Below, in pieces: positions 51,528 through 64,000 of a stretch of 64,000 bases of DNA; within the stretch, counting starts at the first letter, position 1; each line of letters starts with the position of its first letter. The translations under genes and the position numbers were made by a program. The notes under the pieces are model-generated. The model had not been told where the DNA came from. It saw nothing but the letters and a program-made list of their open reading frames with translations, and searched no databases. Origin of the DNA: Kuschelorhynchus macadamiae. Its lineage: Eukaryota > Arthropoda > Insecta > Coleoptera > Curculionidae. The stretch lies in the NCBI GenBank assembly GCA_030620095.1, contig JAUTXW010000326.1:1215501-1279500 (forward strand), read 5' to 3'.

Positions 51528-51572
51528 TTCTGAGGATGCAACTATAAAGTTGCGAAACGTAAACATTTTAAA
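51528..51572 (+). ncRNA. hammerhead-like motif D, inverted copy
   Basis: The plus strand reads CTGAGGA, stem II GCAAC-tataaa-GTTGC, then GAAACGTAAAC. Core boxes are intact and GTA is a permitted cleavage triplet. The flank gttc before the core no longer pairs fully with aaca after it. Confidence 0.5.
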
Positions 51573-52027
51573 AAAGGCTTTTGTTTTTTTACTGGATCCT
51601 TACCCCAAATAATACACCACTTTAACATAACAACAAGAGGATCGATATCGAAAACCAGTTACAAACTTAATATCTTGGAAGTACCTGCGGACCAGCGGAG
51701 TAGGTAGAGATTGATAATATGGGTTTTAATTTAAGGTGGCGAAACAAAATGGCAGCCAAATAAAATTTTTAAAAAATCAATGTAAGAAAATCTCGTTTAA
51801 TTAATTCTGCAGAAAAATTAGATGTGAAGTTGGCATACTGAACTAAATTGGGTCACACTTCACTATTCCTAACAAATGGACAAAAATCATAACGAGGGAA
51901 GTGCCGGGTAAAGAAATTTATCGATTTTATTTACTGTAACCCGTATGTATTACATTATTCCCATTTTGCTTTGCTGTATGTATTTTAATTATAGTGCAAA
52001 ATGTTATGGTGGTCTCCCATACACTAA

Positions 52028-52226
52028 CCCCCGTATTCACTAAAAAGGTTTAAGAGTGAGGCCAGGTCTAGTTGCCATGATACTTAAAACACTTAGTTTG
52101 CCAGTTATGTTTCGCTTATGTCACTGAAATTTTGTAATTGTGATATTTAGAAAAATTATTTGTTCAATTGTTAAAAATGTCATCTTAAACCTATATAATT
52201 TAAACCTCTTTAGTGAATACGGCTGT
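52028..52226. mobile_element. Harbinger-like MITE related to the 10667-16813 shell
   Basis: About 199 bp with inverted ends: left CCCGTATTCACTAAA and right, read inward, GCCGTATTCACTAAAG, both followed by GGTTTAA blocks. The same terminal motif occurs at both ends of the Harbinger-like element at 10667-16813. Exact end bases and target duplication are uncertain. Confidence 0.6.
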
Positions 52227-55200
52227 TGTTTTATCTTAGGTTCTTGAATTTTTCTTTCTTTTTCATTTGAAGGCGGTTCGATCCGCCACTGTATTAAGGA
52301 GGACGACTTTTTAGATTACACCTATTTTCTCCTTTTACTTTTTCTGCGCCCTTATAGACTTCACTTAATGGCGCTAGGAATTTTGTACCTAAAATAAAGT
52401 TATTTCAACGTTTATTTTGAATTATAGTGAAGGTCGGATGTCGGGAGAATATACCTTAAGGTATTTCGTATGGCGCCTTATAAGATAGTTCATAATGTTT
52501 CTAAAATAAATTAAAAAATAAAAATACCTAAATTATAAAGAAAGGTCATTTCGTCTAAAACGCAAGAGTTTTATTATAGGCATTTATATAAAATAATTTC
52601 TTATACGAATTCGACGTCTTTGTTAAACCACATGAATCAGATGAAATTGGCTCAAACCTGTAAAAGACGGTTTTATATTATAAAGGATATATTTGAATGA
52701 CCTTTTGCGAAATTTGCATGATCGGCTTTGTCTGGTCTATAGCTTTTATTCTATGTGCATTCAAAAGTTCTCATAATTTTTCTCGATTATTTACGCTGTT
52801 CGTACCATCCGTGACTAAAACTCCAGAAGGTCACTTTTAACGAAGAAATTAAAAAACAAATACAGTCTGTTAGCAGCAGGCCCAAATATTCAAAAAAAAT
52901 CTGCCCAAACGTCCTATGTTTCTACGAATTAAACGGAACGTTTGGGGGTCGTAAAAAACTTCAGGGTGTTCGGAATAGTATGCGGAAGAAGAGAGGACCT
53001 AACGGTACTTGATGCACATATAACGAATGGTGTGGTGTTTTTTTTCGTGTGTCTTAATAGTGAATTCAAGGGCGCTTGTCAAGATATATCTATAACCATA
53101 ACTATCAGATGCCGGAATTGGTTTTTTAATTTTGTGTATATAACAGCTTGTGCGGCAGATTGCAATTAATAAATCAAATGAATCTGCGTTATTTTGGACA
53201 CAGTCGAATTAGGAAGATTGTATTATTTTGTCGGAGTCTATTTAAAACTTAATACGGGCGTTTATTTCGACAGTATGTTTTAATTCAAATTGGACAGTTT
53301 TTATAAGTAGGAGTAACCTTATTTATTTATACGTGGTCAAAAGAAACCCTTAACATTAGTATTTAAATATTAATGATTGATGGAAGAAAGAAAAGAAAAA
53401 AAACTACACATTTATTAAATAGAAAATATAATTAACAAAAGTGGAGTTCAATCGAAACCTGAATATAACAAAACATAGAGGACCTCGCAGAATCCTTAGT
53501 AAAAATGGTTTTCGGTCAGTTTACCTGAAACTTTGAGAAAATATAGAAAATCCATTGTTAGTAAATTAGACACAAATTATTGCTCTGATTAGTTTTGAGA
53601 TTCAAGAGTTTAAATGTAACATTTTTCACCTTTAGATTTTGTTCTTCCCTCTTAATTTTTGCTTGTAGTTCTTCTTGTGCTAAACTTTTAAATAATTTAA
53701 GTTTGTCAAAATGCAACGCGATATATGCTCTGATAAATTATATGACAGTAATTATTTATGCTGGCTACGCCGTATTTTTGTCGCAGTGCAATATATAAGT
53801 GAAATGTTATTTTGAGCACACCCAAAAAAAAAAAACGGTTTGTTCGTTTTAATTCCTACAAAACGGCTAGATTTGTGTACTTTTGTTTGAGTTAAGGTTT
53901 ATGCGCTTTGTTTTATTCTAAATCAGTTTTTTAGAAAACTCGAGCACAAAAATAAGTTACATACATTTTTTAAGTATTAAACAATCTATGGGGAAAGACG
54001 CATTATACTCCGAACAGACGACCCGTCCAATGTATAATCAAATACCCCCTCAATGGATCCCATTTTTGTATTCACCAGAGATTTTCGGGTAGCTCAACGC
54101 CCAGAGTTGCCAGTCCGCGTTGCACTGCATCCGATCGGCTTGTCAAATTCGCTTATAGATCGGTTTTACGCTAAATAATATTTGTCCTTTTAAAGTATAA
54201 TTTTTGTATTATATTTCTAAAAGGAGACCTAAATCACGCTTCTGGTAACCCCAAACTAATTTATTTGTACATGTCCCTGGATCGTCTATTTGAAGTATAG
54301 TCGGTCTTTCCTATACGAAATCGAAAATTTTTTGGAGGTAAATTGTAAATTTTTGGCAAGCCTTTAAAGGATATACTACTCCATCTACATTACAAAACAT
54401 GCATACGTCGGAGATATATTTGAGTTATTGTATATACGCGTGTCAATTTCAATCTTCTGTGCAACTGTACCTTCTTCGTTATATATAAATATCCTTTTCT
54501 TGTTTTTCTATATTTTGTCACCACCTATATGCACCATTGCTTGTGGAATTAAACCAGTCTAACATACAATGGTTTCTATTCATATTAAAAAATCGTGTTT
54601 CGAAATAAAAATATACAATGATGCTGATAATTCCAACCGAAACATTGAATTTTGTAAGAAACTTACAGAAAAATATTGGGCATTATTCCAAGGTATTATT
54701 ATATTCCAAAAAACTTAGGCATTTTAGACGAAACTTGTGTTATAGTTATGTTGCTTTCTATTTACTTTAATACTCTTATTGTCAGGTAACAATTAATATA
54801 TATTTAATTTTTCATAAATTTGTTTTAATTCCATAATTAATTTTAAATAATTCATTTGGTGCTTCGTTGAAACAACATACGTATTTTTGAATGTGTATAT
54901 ACCTCACACATAGTTGTTTATATATAATCGACAATGTGTGTGATTGACCGAGAATAACTTCAGATGTATATAAATAATTGTATATCCCAGCATCTAACAT
55001 CGTGAACAATACAATACAAGAAAATTAATTGCAAATTGTTACACAATCGGGCGGAATCAATTAAAATCATCAATGAGGTGTTGTGAGGCGAGAGTAAAGC
55101 TGAATAATTAACAATAGAATGGTGCACATTGCACTTTATCTCGTTAAACTTCTCTTAGTTTCCGCTTCCGCCAATAGTGAATACTTCCTGGATTCCATAC

Positions 55201-55539
55201 GAAATCGATTTATTTTTTCACAGAATAGATGGTATTGTTACCCTTAGGGTGGGTTTTTTATAAATTACTTTGCCATATGTTGTCCCAATCCAAAGATTGT
55301 TTTATATTATTTAAATCTACACTGAGCAGGTATAAGAGGTTTGCTCATCTAAAATATTAAAAATTTATTTCTTTGTTGTAGTAGTCCTTTAATGGGAGGA
55401 TTTTAGATATAATCTAATAATGTTCTTTGATGATCACTAACGAATAGGATATTATTTTGATTGTGGCATGTCATCTCGTAATAAAAATAAACTATTCTGG
55501 TTAAAAAATCGTGGTTCTTGGGAGTAGATCGTTTCTAAA
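52227..55539. other. no gene recognised
   Basis: About 3.3 kb, mostly AT-rich, with 54000-54200 a little richer in GC. I see no conserved protein motif, paired repeat or RNA gene. The tRNA-like arm at 52272-52288 is dealt with under rejected items. Confidence 0.45.
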
Positions 55540-55600
55540 TGAAAATATTTCCTGACGCTTCGTCTTCGATTCGACGAGGCATCTTCAGGGATTTTTACTC
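55538..55600 (-). ncRNA. hammerhead-like motif 3' of the Penelope-like RT
   Basis: The minus strand reads CTGAAGA (fits CUGANGA with N=A), then CGTC...GACG as stem II within a longer imperfect pairing, GAA and GCGTC. The GTC triplet is present, but stem III is shorter than in the other copies and stem I is not convincing. The location immediately downstream of a Penelope RT supports the assignment. Confidence 0.4.
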
Positions 55601-57010
55601 CTCGATTAGCTCAAAGAGATTTGGGCTGATTTTTTATATCTGACCTGTAATCAGTTTGATGTGTGATGGAGACCGTAACCTATATGTCTATTAACATTAG
55701 TAGGATGTTTATAAATTTTAATAAATTCTCTAATTTTACTCTCTACTTATGCTTGTGTCAATACGTCAAGTGACCATCTAATATCTTCAGTGCAACATCC
55801 ATTCTTTTTAAAAGCTGAGCCAGTTTCTTTGTTTCTGGTCGTAAATAATTTCGCAAATTACTTATCGTGTTGGTTATATACGGAATGCTCTAAGGTACCA
55901 TTCTCTTTGTTCAAAAACATTTAAAAAGGGAATCGTATATTCTGATTCAATGTTCGTTGTAAATTTTATAATTGGGTGTTGCTGATTTGGATAACCAAGA
56001 AAGATTTTCTCGACCATGAGGCCATTTGACAAAATTGTCATCTTCGTATCTGAACCACGATTTTACGCTTTAATGGAGATGACGCTAAGGTTTTCACCTC
56101 AAAAGTACCATACAGTTATCGGCTATCATAGGTGACAGCTGAGATCGCATGGCTAATCCCAACGTTTATTTATAAAAAGTTTGTGTATTTTAGGTAGTCC
56201 TTTATCAGGTTGGTTATTGACATTTCGATCTTGTTTGTTGGTTATGTCTGAATTATCCGGTAAGTATTTAGAAGAAGTTGTATTCCCTCCACTTAATCTG
56301 CTTTGTTCACAACGAGCAGTGCCCTTGTCCGCTGGATGGACCCCAATATATTGTCATTTAAACTCTGGATGGCCGTTCTCTCGGGACTAAAAGATGTGAC
56401 TTAGGTGGCTTAGAAAATGTGATGATCTTTCCTGTCTCATATCTTATAATGTTAGCTGGAAGTCTTTTGATTGTGGCTTCGAGGGATGACACTATCTCTT
56501 CTACGGATATGCTTCTTGGGGTAATAATAAAGGTTTGACCTTTGGATAACACGGACTACTCTATTTCAGTAAGCGCTATGAAAGACAGGATATTATGGTG
56601 TTTTATGGCTGTTTCGCTGGTTTTGATCGTCCAGAATCCGAATTCGAACTTTTTCTTGCTTAATTGTAACTGTTTGATGTATCCTTTCTGCTTGGATATT
56701 CGTATTGCTATCGAGACATGTATTTATTTTATGTTCAATTATAAAAGATAAATTTAAATGATTCGATAACTTACGAACACTCATATCAAAATCACGACAA
56801 GTAACGTTTACCTTTTCTGTAAATAATGTTATGCTGGCTCGTTTGTTGATGTTCTTTGCTTCTTAAAGTTATGTGTTGTTTCACCTGTAGAGATTTTGGT
56901 CCTGCGTCTTCATCTTGCCCTAAAAGGAGAAAGGGTAGTTGGGAGAGTAAATTCTTTTTGTTTCTTGGGTCGCAAACAGTTTTGACATCATTCATAACAT
57001 AAAACGGCAG
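55540..57010 (-). mobile_element. Penelope-like element fragment (minus strand)
   Basis: The order on the minus strand is that of a Penelope-like element: N-terminal region (about 57010-56560), RT blocks (56550-55900), then a terminal-repeat-like piece with a hammerhead-like motif (about 55590-55540). Internal deletions have removed much of the RT fingers and the GIY-YIG endonuclease. Confidence 0.65.
55850..56552 (-). pseudogene. Penelope-like reverse transcriptase relic
   Basis: Minus-strand relic. It opens with KGQTFIITPRSISVEEIV (about 56541-56488), the conserved N-terminal 'F-x-x-T-P' region of Penelope ORFs, and RETGKII...KPPKSHL up to about 56380. After a large deletion it continues with GLAMRSQLSPMIAD (about 56150-56110; AMGSxLSP in relatives) and WFRYEDDNFVKWPHG (about 56065-56020), where YEDD stands for the Y-x-DD catalytic box. 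It then reads SEYTIPF and FLNKENGTLEHSVY (about 55960-55900), the thumb region just after the catalytic box. Multiple frame changes and stops are present. Confidence 0.78.
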
Positions 57011-58725
<1,715 letters not shown>

Positions 58726-59410
58726 AGCATTGTTCCAATCTCTCCCAAATTGTCGGTAATCAAGACTATCTCATCTGTGAAGGTGATTCAGTTTTTCCCC
58801 ATCTATAGTGATGCCTTTCATTTCCCAGAAGTCTCAAAAGCAATTCCAATACAGTTGTAAACAGTTTCAGCGACACCACGTATATGGTTGCTGTTGTTAT
58901 GCAATTTTACTGTCACCGATGCGTTTCAGTAGATGTTGTATATGAGTTTTGTAAGCGGGAATCTATTTGACTTTCGTTTAGCACCTGCAATATGCTGTCA
59001 ATATTGTGTCGAACGCTTTTTGGAAATTACAAGTAATGGTCTGCAATAAGTAGTTTGACTGTTTGCAGGTTGTCATTTGTTCCAAAGCACTTGCGGAGTC
59101 CAGCCTGCTTTCCACAAGTTTAGCTTATTTTCTAATCTTGAAGTTATTATTCTAAATTTTCGTAAAAAGCTTATGGAGATGGTTTAATAAACTAATCGGT
59201 CTGTAGTTTTCGAGGTCTGTCTTATCTCCTTTCTTATGAATTAAAATAGTTATGGCGTTGTTCCATTTTGCAGGTATTGAGTTACAAATGAGACATAAGT
59301 TCAACAGATCCTTTATTTTTTCGATGAGCGTTCGACCTCCAATCTTGACAGCTTCTATTACAATGCCATCCTCACCTGGATGAGAAAGAGAGAGCGAGTA
59401 CAATTTTTGT
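58726..59410 (-). pseudogene. RTE-like LINE reverse transcriptase relic
   Basis: Minus-strand relic. The open block 59403-59152 reads EDGIVIEAVKIGG, LLNLCLICNSIPAKWNNAI and ILIHKKGDKTDLENYRPISL, ending at HLHKLFTK: the N-terminal RT region up to the NYRPISL box. Beyond it, in changing frames, are RHNIDSILQVLNESQIDSR (about 59010-58950) and KLFTTVLELLLR (about 58880-58840), which match the region around the first catalytic Asp and the box upstream of ADD in relatives. The catalytic ADD box is not intact. The family is abundant in insect genomes (often annotated as endonuclease-reverse transcriptase). The endonuclease domain is missing here. Confidence 0.75.
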
Positions 59411-60489
59411 TAAAATTTTAATGTTCCCCACTTAAAAAAAATATAATGTATAATTATATTTTATATTTGATTTTTTGGCCCAACGCCACAGTCTGGAGTA
59501 CAAGCAAAATGTATTATATCCGTAGAGAATGCACCTGAAACTTCATACATGGTATTCCTATAAGGTATAACTTTTCGCTTTAAAACAATTTATAAACATA
59601 TTTCCCACAGATTTCAGTATAAAAAATTGCACCTCATTATATTTTATTTATTTTATACCGTTTAGTAAATCAACTTACCCTGCACTGATTTGCGGCCGGT
59701 AAATCAAACATTACAGTATCAGGACTGCTATTCGATAATCATAGCTATCATCAGGCACGTAACCAGGAGGGTCGGGACCCCCCAGCCACCGAAACTTTGA
59801 AAATATGTTGATATAGGTATGCTATTTACTAATTGTCCTGACGTTTGACCTCCCCAACCCCGAAATGTATTTCTGAACCTTCTTCTTGAACCTCCCTCCC
59901 CGAGCTGAATTTCTGGTTTCATGCCTGGCTGTCATGAAAACCTAATGTTAATAAAAAAGTTATGATACTTTGGACAGATAACGCATGATTACATTAGAAA
60001 TTAACTAAAATAATACCGACTGGAGATTAAATTGAATTTAATATTTGTTCGACATTACCCAGAGTAATTATTATCACATATACATGTATATACTTTCTCT
60101 CAACATTAAACTTGTTCCTATAGAGTTTTCTACCAACTTTGGTAAATGAAGAATGTTTGCGAAATTACCGGGTATTTCTCCCAAACAACCTCTTGGTGCT
60201 TTTAAGGAAAGTAAAATATAAAACGATTTATAAGGGTTAGTCTGATATCAGTACCTGTCTCTATGCCTGTTCTCGGCTCTGCTTGTATGATTTATGTCTT
60301 GTTTTCCTAAAAAATTAAGGGTCAGATAGGGATAAATGGGATATACTTTAGTGAAGATCAAATATGGTAGCACAAATTGAAAATGTTATAAATTGTTTAA
60401 AAAACCAATAAAAATCTATAAAGAAATTTAAGCGGAATCTTTCCTTTTGTCCGGAGAATATGTATATATATATATATATATATTTTTTT
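59411..60489. other. no gene recognised
   Basis: AT-rich. 59735-59940 contains two C-rich stretches (gggaccccccagcc and cctccccaaccccg) of the kind found near ends of insect transposons, but no boundaries could be set. A short (TA)n run lies at 60463-60482. Confidence 0.4.

Positions 60490-60870
<381 letters not shown>

Positions 60871-60938
<68 letters not shown>
60871..60938. repeat. (TA)n microsatellite, left border of the Penelope-like fragment
   Basis: About 68 bp of TA with one interruption (ttaata), directly before the segment 60939-62113. Confidence 0.95.
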
Positions 60939-60940
<2 letters not shown>

Positions 60941-62112
60941 TGTGGCGATAGCGTTTCAGTTTTGCCATATGTCGCCAAAATACTGGAAGGATAGAGACTG
61001 AAGTGTTGGTTTTTTTTTTTTTTTTTTTTTGTGTCGAAATGCTTTCCGACTCCATCCTTTGGGATGGAGACGGTCTACTGCCAGGTTGTTACACTTGAAT
61101 TGTCGCCATGTGAATGGGCAACAAGGGTCTCTCATCGCGGGGATGACAAACATGGTCCTCTGGGGGGGTGAGTTGCCTCTTGTTATGTGTTTTGCATTTC
61201 TGAGTTTATATCTGAAAATATCATTAGTAATGTAGTCGTCTTACCTGTGAAGTTAATCTTGTTATCCGTTTCTGTCCGGGCCAAGCGTATCACTGTATTC
61301 CAGTTTCGATGTCAATCCATCTGTGTGTTGGTCTTCTTGGTGTGTCACGGATTTCTCAGTGTCACTGCTGGTGTCCTTGCAGTGAGGAGCTGAGGAGGGG
61401 TGTTCTTTTACCTCAGGTTCAACTGCAGCTCGCGCCGGAGCCAGTTTACCTGGTATCCTCTTCTTTTACCTCAGGTTCAGTTCATCCAGCTGAGGTACCT
61501 GGGAGTCCTCTTCTTGGAGATTTCTATTGGCCACATGAGTTGCTTAAGTTTTGCAAGTGAGATCTAGCTTCTGAGGAGCACGGAGGCTCAGAAGTTTTGA
61601 TTCACTTCTCTCCTCAAGCACTTTTTAACGCAGAAGTCCGTGTCTTGGTCTTCTGTATTTGGTCCTATTGTTGTGGTTTGGAGCTAGTGGATCGTAATTC
61701 ACCAGGTCTCGTAGATTTTCATTGTGATGTGTTGGTGACTGCGACGCTTCCTTTTATACCCCCACTTGGGGCCGAAGGTTATATCTGGGCAGGCGTTGGT
61801 CGTTAATTATGTTTTCCGGATGGTGCTGTTGTTGTTGCGCTAATTGCGTTTGAGTTTTTGCGATTTTAGATTTGTCGATTATTGTCTTCCATACTGTTGG
61901 TAATTTTAATGAGTCCCTTTTATTCAAATAACCTTGTTTTTCAATTTCTATGGCTTCTCGGATTATTCTGGTCTTATAATTGGCCTTATATTGGCAATCT
62001 CCCTACACACATCGAAATTTATTGTATGGCCGGTTTCTTGATGATGTAGGAATAAAGCTGAGGTTGTTTGTTTATTTCTGATAATTTTATGCTCTTTCGC
62101 TCTTGCTGATAT

Positions 62113-62113
<1 letters not shown>
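60939..62113 (-). mobile_element. Penelope-like 3' fragment bordered by (TA)n on both sides
   Basis: The minus-strand C-terminal coding end (62113-61760) is followed by about 800 bp of relatively GC-rich non-coding sequence (61030-61800) with an internal direct repeat cttttacctcaggttca (about 61405 and 61462) and a hairpin with CTTCTGAG/CTCAGAAG arms (about 61568-61594). It is bounded by (TA)n tracts at 60871-60938 and 62114-62226. It is only the 3' part; RT is absent. Confidence 0.6.
61760..62110 (-). pseudogene. Penelope-like C-terminal (GIY-YIG endonuclease) fragment
   Basis: The minus strand reads RAKEHKIIRNKQTTSALFLH and ETGHTINFDVCREIANI (about 62105-61985), the conserved histidine-containing second half of the Penelope GIY-YIG endonuclease. 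After a one-base shift near 61965 it continues IIREAIEIEKQGYLNKRD, LPTVWKTII and a basic tail with RLPRYNLRP, to a stop near 61761. The R-E-A-x-E-I-x-K motif with its Glu belongs to the nuclease domain. The GIY...YIG part is cut off by the (TA)n tract at 62114, so the protein cannot be active. Confidence 0.7.
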
Positions 62114-62166
<53 letters not shown>

Positions 62167-62177
62167 ATATATATATG

Positions 62178-62226
<49 letters not shown>
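62114..62226. repeat. (TA)n microsatellite, right border of the Penelope-like fragment
   Basis: TA repeats with an interruption around 62160-62190 (aaacatatatatatgtatatg). Confidence 0.95.
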
Positions 62227-62232
<6 letters not shown>

Positions 62233-62529
62233 TATACACCTAAAATTTCCAAAATCACGAGTATTTTGCGTCAAGCTTAACATATTTTTGAGAAGCGATT
62301 TTTATTTTTTTCGAAAAAAGACAGTGTTTATGCATTATTTGGGTATAAAAAATTAATTTTATGATGAGGTTTCTAGAACACATTTTTTTTGTTACACAAT
62401 TATTATTTTTTTTAAATTTTCAAAAAACGGGAAAAAGTTAAAAAAATAAATATTGGATTTTTTATCAAAATTTGGTATTGTGTAAACTTAAAAAATAAAC
62501 AACTTAGTCTTATTTTAGCAAATAAGCTT

Positions 62530-62925
<396 letters not shown>

Positions 62926-64000
62926 CGGTCTCTTCGAGAAAAAATTGGAATATTACAGACATATTAAAAATAAATTGCATTACTAGTGAATTAGTTGAGA
63001 ACGAATCTTCATTTACCCTATCCCATATTTGTTATGGGTTGCTCTTTACTAAAACAGTACATACATGTACACAAATAAACAAAATTGTTGCAGCTTGTGA
63101 AATTTCAAATGACTTTCTCTTGAGTATATTCCTAATGCTGCTCTGTAAAAGTAACTCTTTAAATAATGTTGAAAGTATTCGGTCTTATCGTTTAACTTTC
63201 TTACGAAGTGTCACCGCGAAAAGAATCCATAGTAAACTCTTCGCAATATAGCGCAAATAACGATTTAAACTACGTAGCAGATATGCCGGTCCTCATCGTT
63301 ATGCACAACCAAGAAGTTAAAACCTCTACCGAATTTGGCAGAGGCCACTTTTTGTTATGGGTTCCCCACCTTTTAAAATTTGCCAAAATACATACCTTGT
63401 CCACTATGCATAAGCAGCAAAGAAGAATCACTACGGTTTCTACAGCGAAGAATATTTTGGACATAGAAATAGTAAAGATGGTCGTTGACCCATCAGATGA
63501 ACGATTAAATATTTATAAACTTTCGTTTGTAAGTCTAAATAATTTAAGTAAAAAATCCGTAAATTTCTAAGTCTAGGTCACGTTGTAGTATATTTAGTTT
63601 CATAAGAAATGACTTTAGCACACACGTCATTCATAAGACACGAGCTATTTAAACAGACACGAGAAAAACGAGCTACATAGACACTAGACGAGTGCTTTAA
63701 AATGTCTTATGAATCTGTTTGACCTTTATATATTAAAAAGTAACATTTCTTCTTACAAAAATTCTTCTTGAAAAACGTCCTACATGTAATTTAAAAAAAA
63801 AGTTAAAAAACGGCGATGAGAGTAGATATCGACACAGTATCATAATATTTGTAAAACAAAAAAAATATGTATCGAACTTGCACTCTTATGAACTGCATTT
63901 GATGATTATAATAACTCCATTAAAACTGTCAGATAAAACATCTTTTAAAGGAAAACTGTTGGATAATTGGTAAAAAATAATAATCGTAAAGTAATATGTT
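62926..64000. other. no gene recognised
   Basis: A 120-codon ORF at 63208-63570 has no domain I recognise, and its codon context is not clearly coding. The phrase gttatgggttcccc occurs inside it, which ties at least part of it to the repeat at 62530-62925. The rest is AT-rich. Confidence 0.4.

Larger units (their letters stand above)
50690..51730. repeat. tandem ~140-225-bp units with hammerhead-like motifs, plus one inverted
   Basis: The block tcctcaggacacatata recurs at about 50737, 50877, 51091 and 51315 (spacing about 140, 214 and 224 bp). A fifth, inverted copy (ctgaggatgcaactataaag) is at 51530. Units share 'cccatattatcagtctttacctactcc' in pieces, 'gatcctcttgt' and 'gtgtattatgtgggg'. 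The inverted arrangement makes the right part of the array (about 51230-51720) a large imperfect palindrome. No RT ORF is left; the family is probably a Penelope-like terminal repeat. Confidence 0.75.
49550..51930 (-). repeat. modular dispersed repeat, copy 5 (split by a hammerhead-motif array)
   Basis: Minus-oriented copy. The end block, rich in gtctgtctgtctg, is at about 49650-49735. Modules with 'aaaatggcggc' cores lie near 49850, 49990, 50125 and 50390. The start block (ggtcacacttcactattcc, aacgagggaagtgccgggt) is at 51860-51908. The array at 50690-51730 interrupts it. A second gtctgtcggtctg block near 50255-50275 suggests duplicated or recombined modules. Confidence 0.7.

Noticed and set aside
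52272..52288. GGCGG-TTCGATC-CCGCC-like hairpin resembling a tRNA T-arm
   Set aside because: No matching acceptor, D-arm or anticodon arm upstream, and no A box at the right distance, so neither a tRNA nor a clear tRNA-derived SINE can be supported.
61029..61806. Overlapping plus-strand ORFs in a GC-richer stretch
   Set aside because: They sit opposite and downstream of the minus-strand Penelope C-terminus and show no domain. The base composition is better explained as the element's non-coding 3' part.
63208..63570. 120-codon ORF near the right edge as a possible host gene
   Set aside because: No domain, signal peptide or homology that I recognise, and it contains a phrase shared with the nearby repeat. 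Length alone is not enough in AT-rich DNA.

Overview
The window looks like AT-rich, gene-poor intergenic DNA of an insect, possibly a beetle. That rests on the mix of element families (Tc1/mariner-type DD41D transposases, Transib, Penelope-like elements, jockey/RTE-like LINEs, a Crypton-like recombinase) and very long (TA)n tracts. The species cannot be fixed from sequence alone. I found no convincing single-copy host gene, no rRNA or tRNA and no CRISPR. Nearly everything recognisable is mobile DNA in various stages of decay, much of it nested.

Layout. 193-1110 holds a decayed Crypton-like tyrosine recombinase with a recognisable GT-AG intron. 2657-4885 has a transposase scrap, a LINE reverse transcriptase relic and a TTAA-flanked MITE. 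7195-9330 is one copy of a dispersed repeat built of diverged modules, split by a hAT-type element that itself contains another TIR element. 10667-16813 is a nest four deep: a PIF/Harbinger-like shell, a decayed mariner-type element (Mar-1'), a Transib with RSS-like termini, and a fold-back insert. 17692-20218 is Mar-4 with a 661-bp fold-back inside. 22181-29078 holds a Penelope-like fragment, then two mariner-type elements (Mar-1, Mar-2) separated by three long (TA)n tracts. Mar-1 carries the only intact transposase ORF.

30270-34030 and 42911-51930 are further copies of the modular repeat, each broken by a different insertion: two by arrays with hammerhead-ribozyme-like motifs, one by a LINE fragment, one by Mar-3. 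Mar-3's transposase relic appears to contain a GT-AG intron. Between them lie a jockey-like LINE relic (36090-36960) and a Tc1 relic (38640-39370). The right end (55540-62925) holds two more Penelope-like fragments, an RTE-like LINE relic, several (TA)n tracts and a roughly 390-bp direct duplication.

Most coding sequences here do not work together; they are independent element remnants. The most informative signals are structural: exact TIR/TSD boundaries (CGCCG for Transib, CCATATGA for hAT, TTAA for the MITE, TA for the mariners, CAA for the Harbinger-like shell), RSS-like Transib ends, and repeated hammerhead-like folds in Penelope-type terminal repeats. Several putative frameshifts fall in homopolymer runs, so assembly or read errors cannot be separated from real decay.
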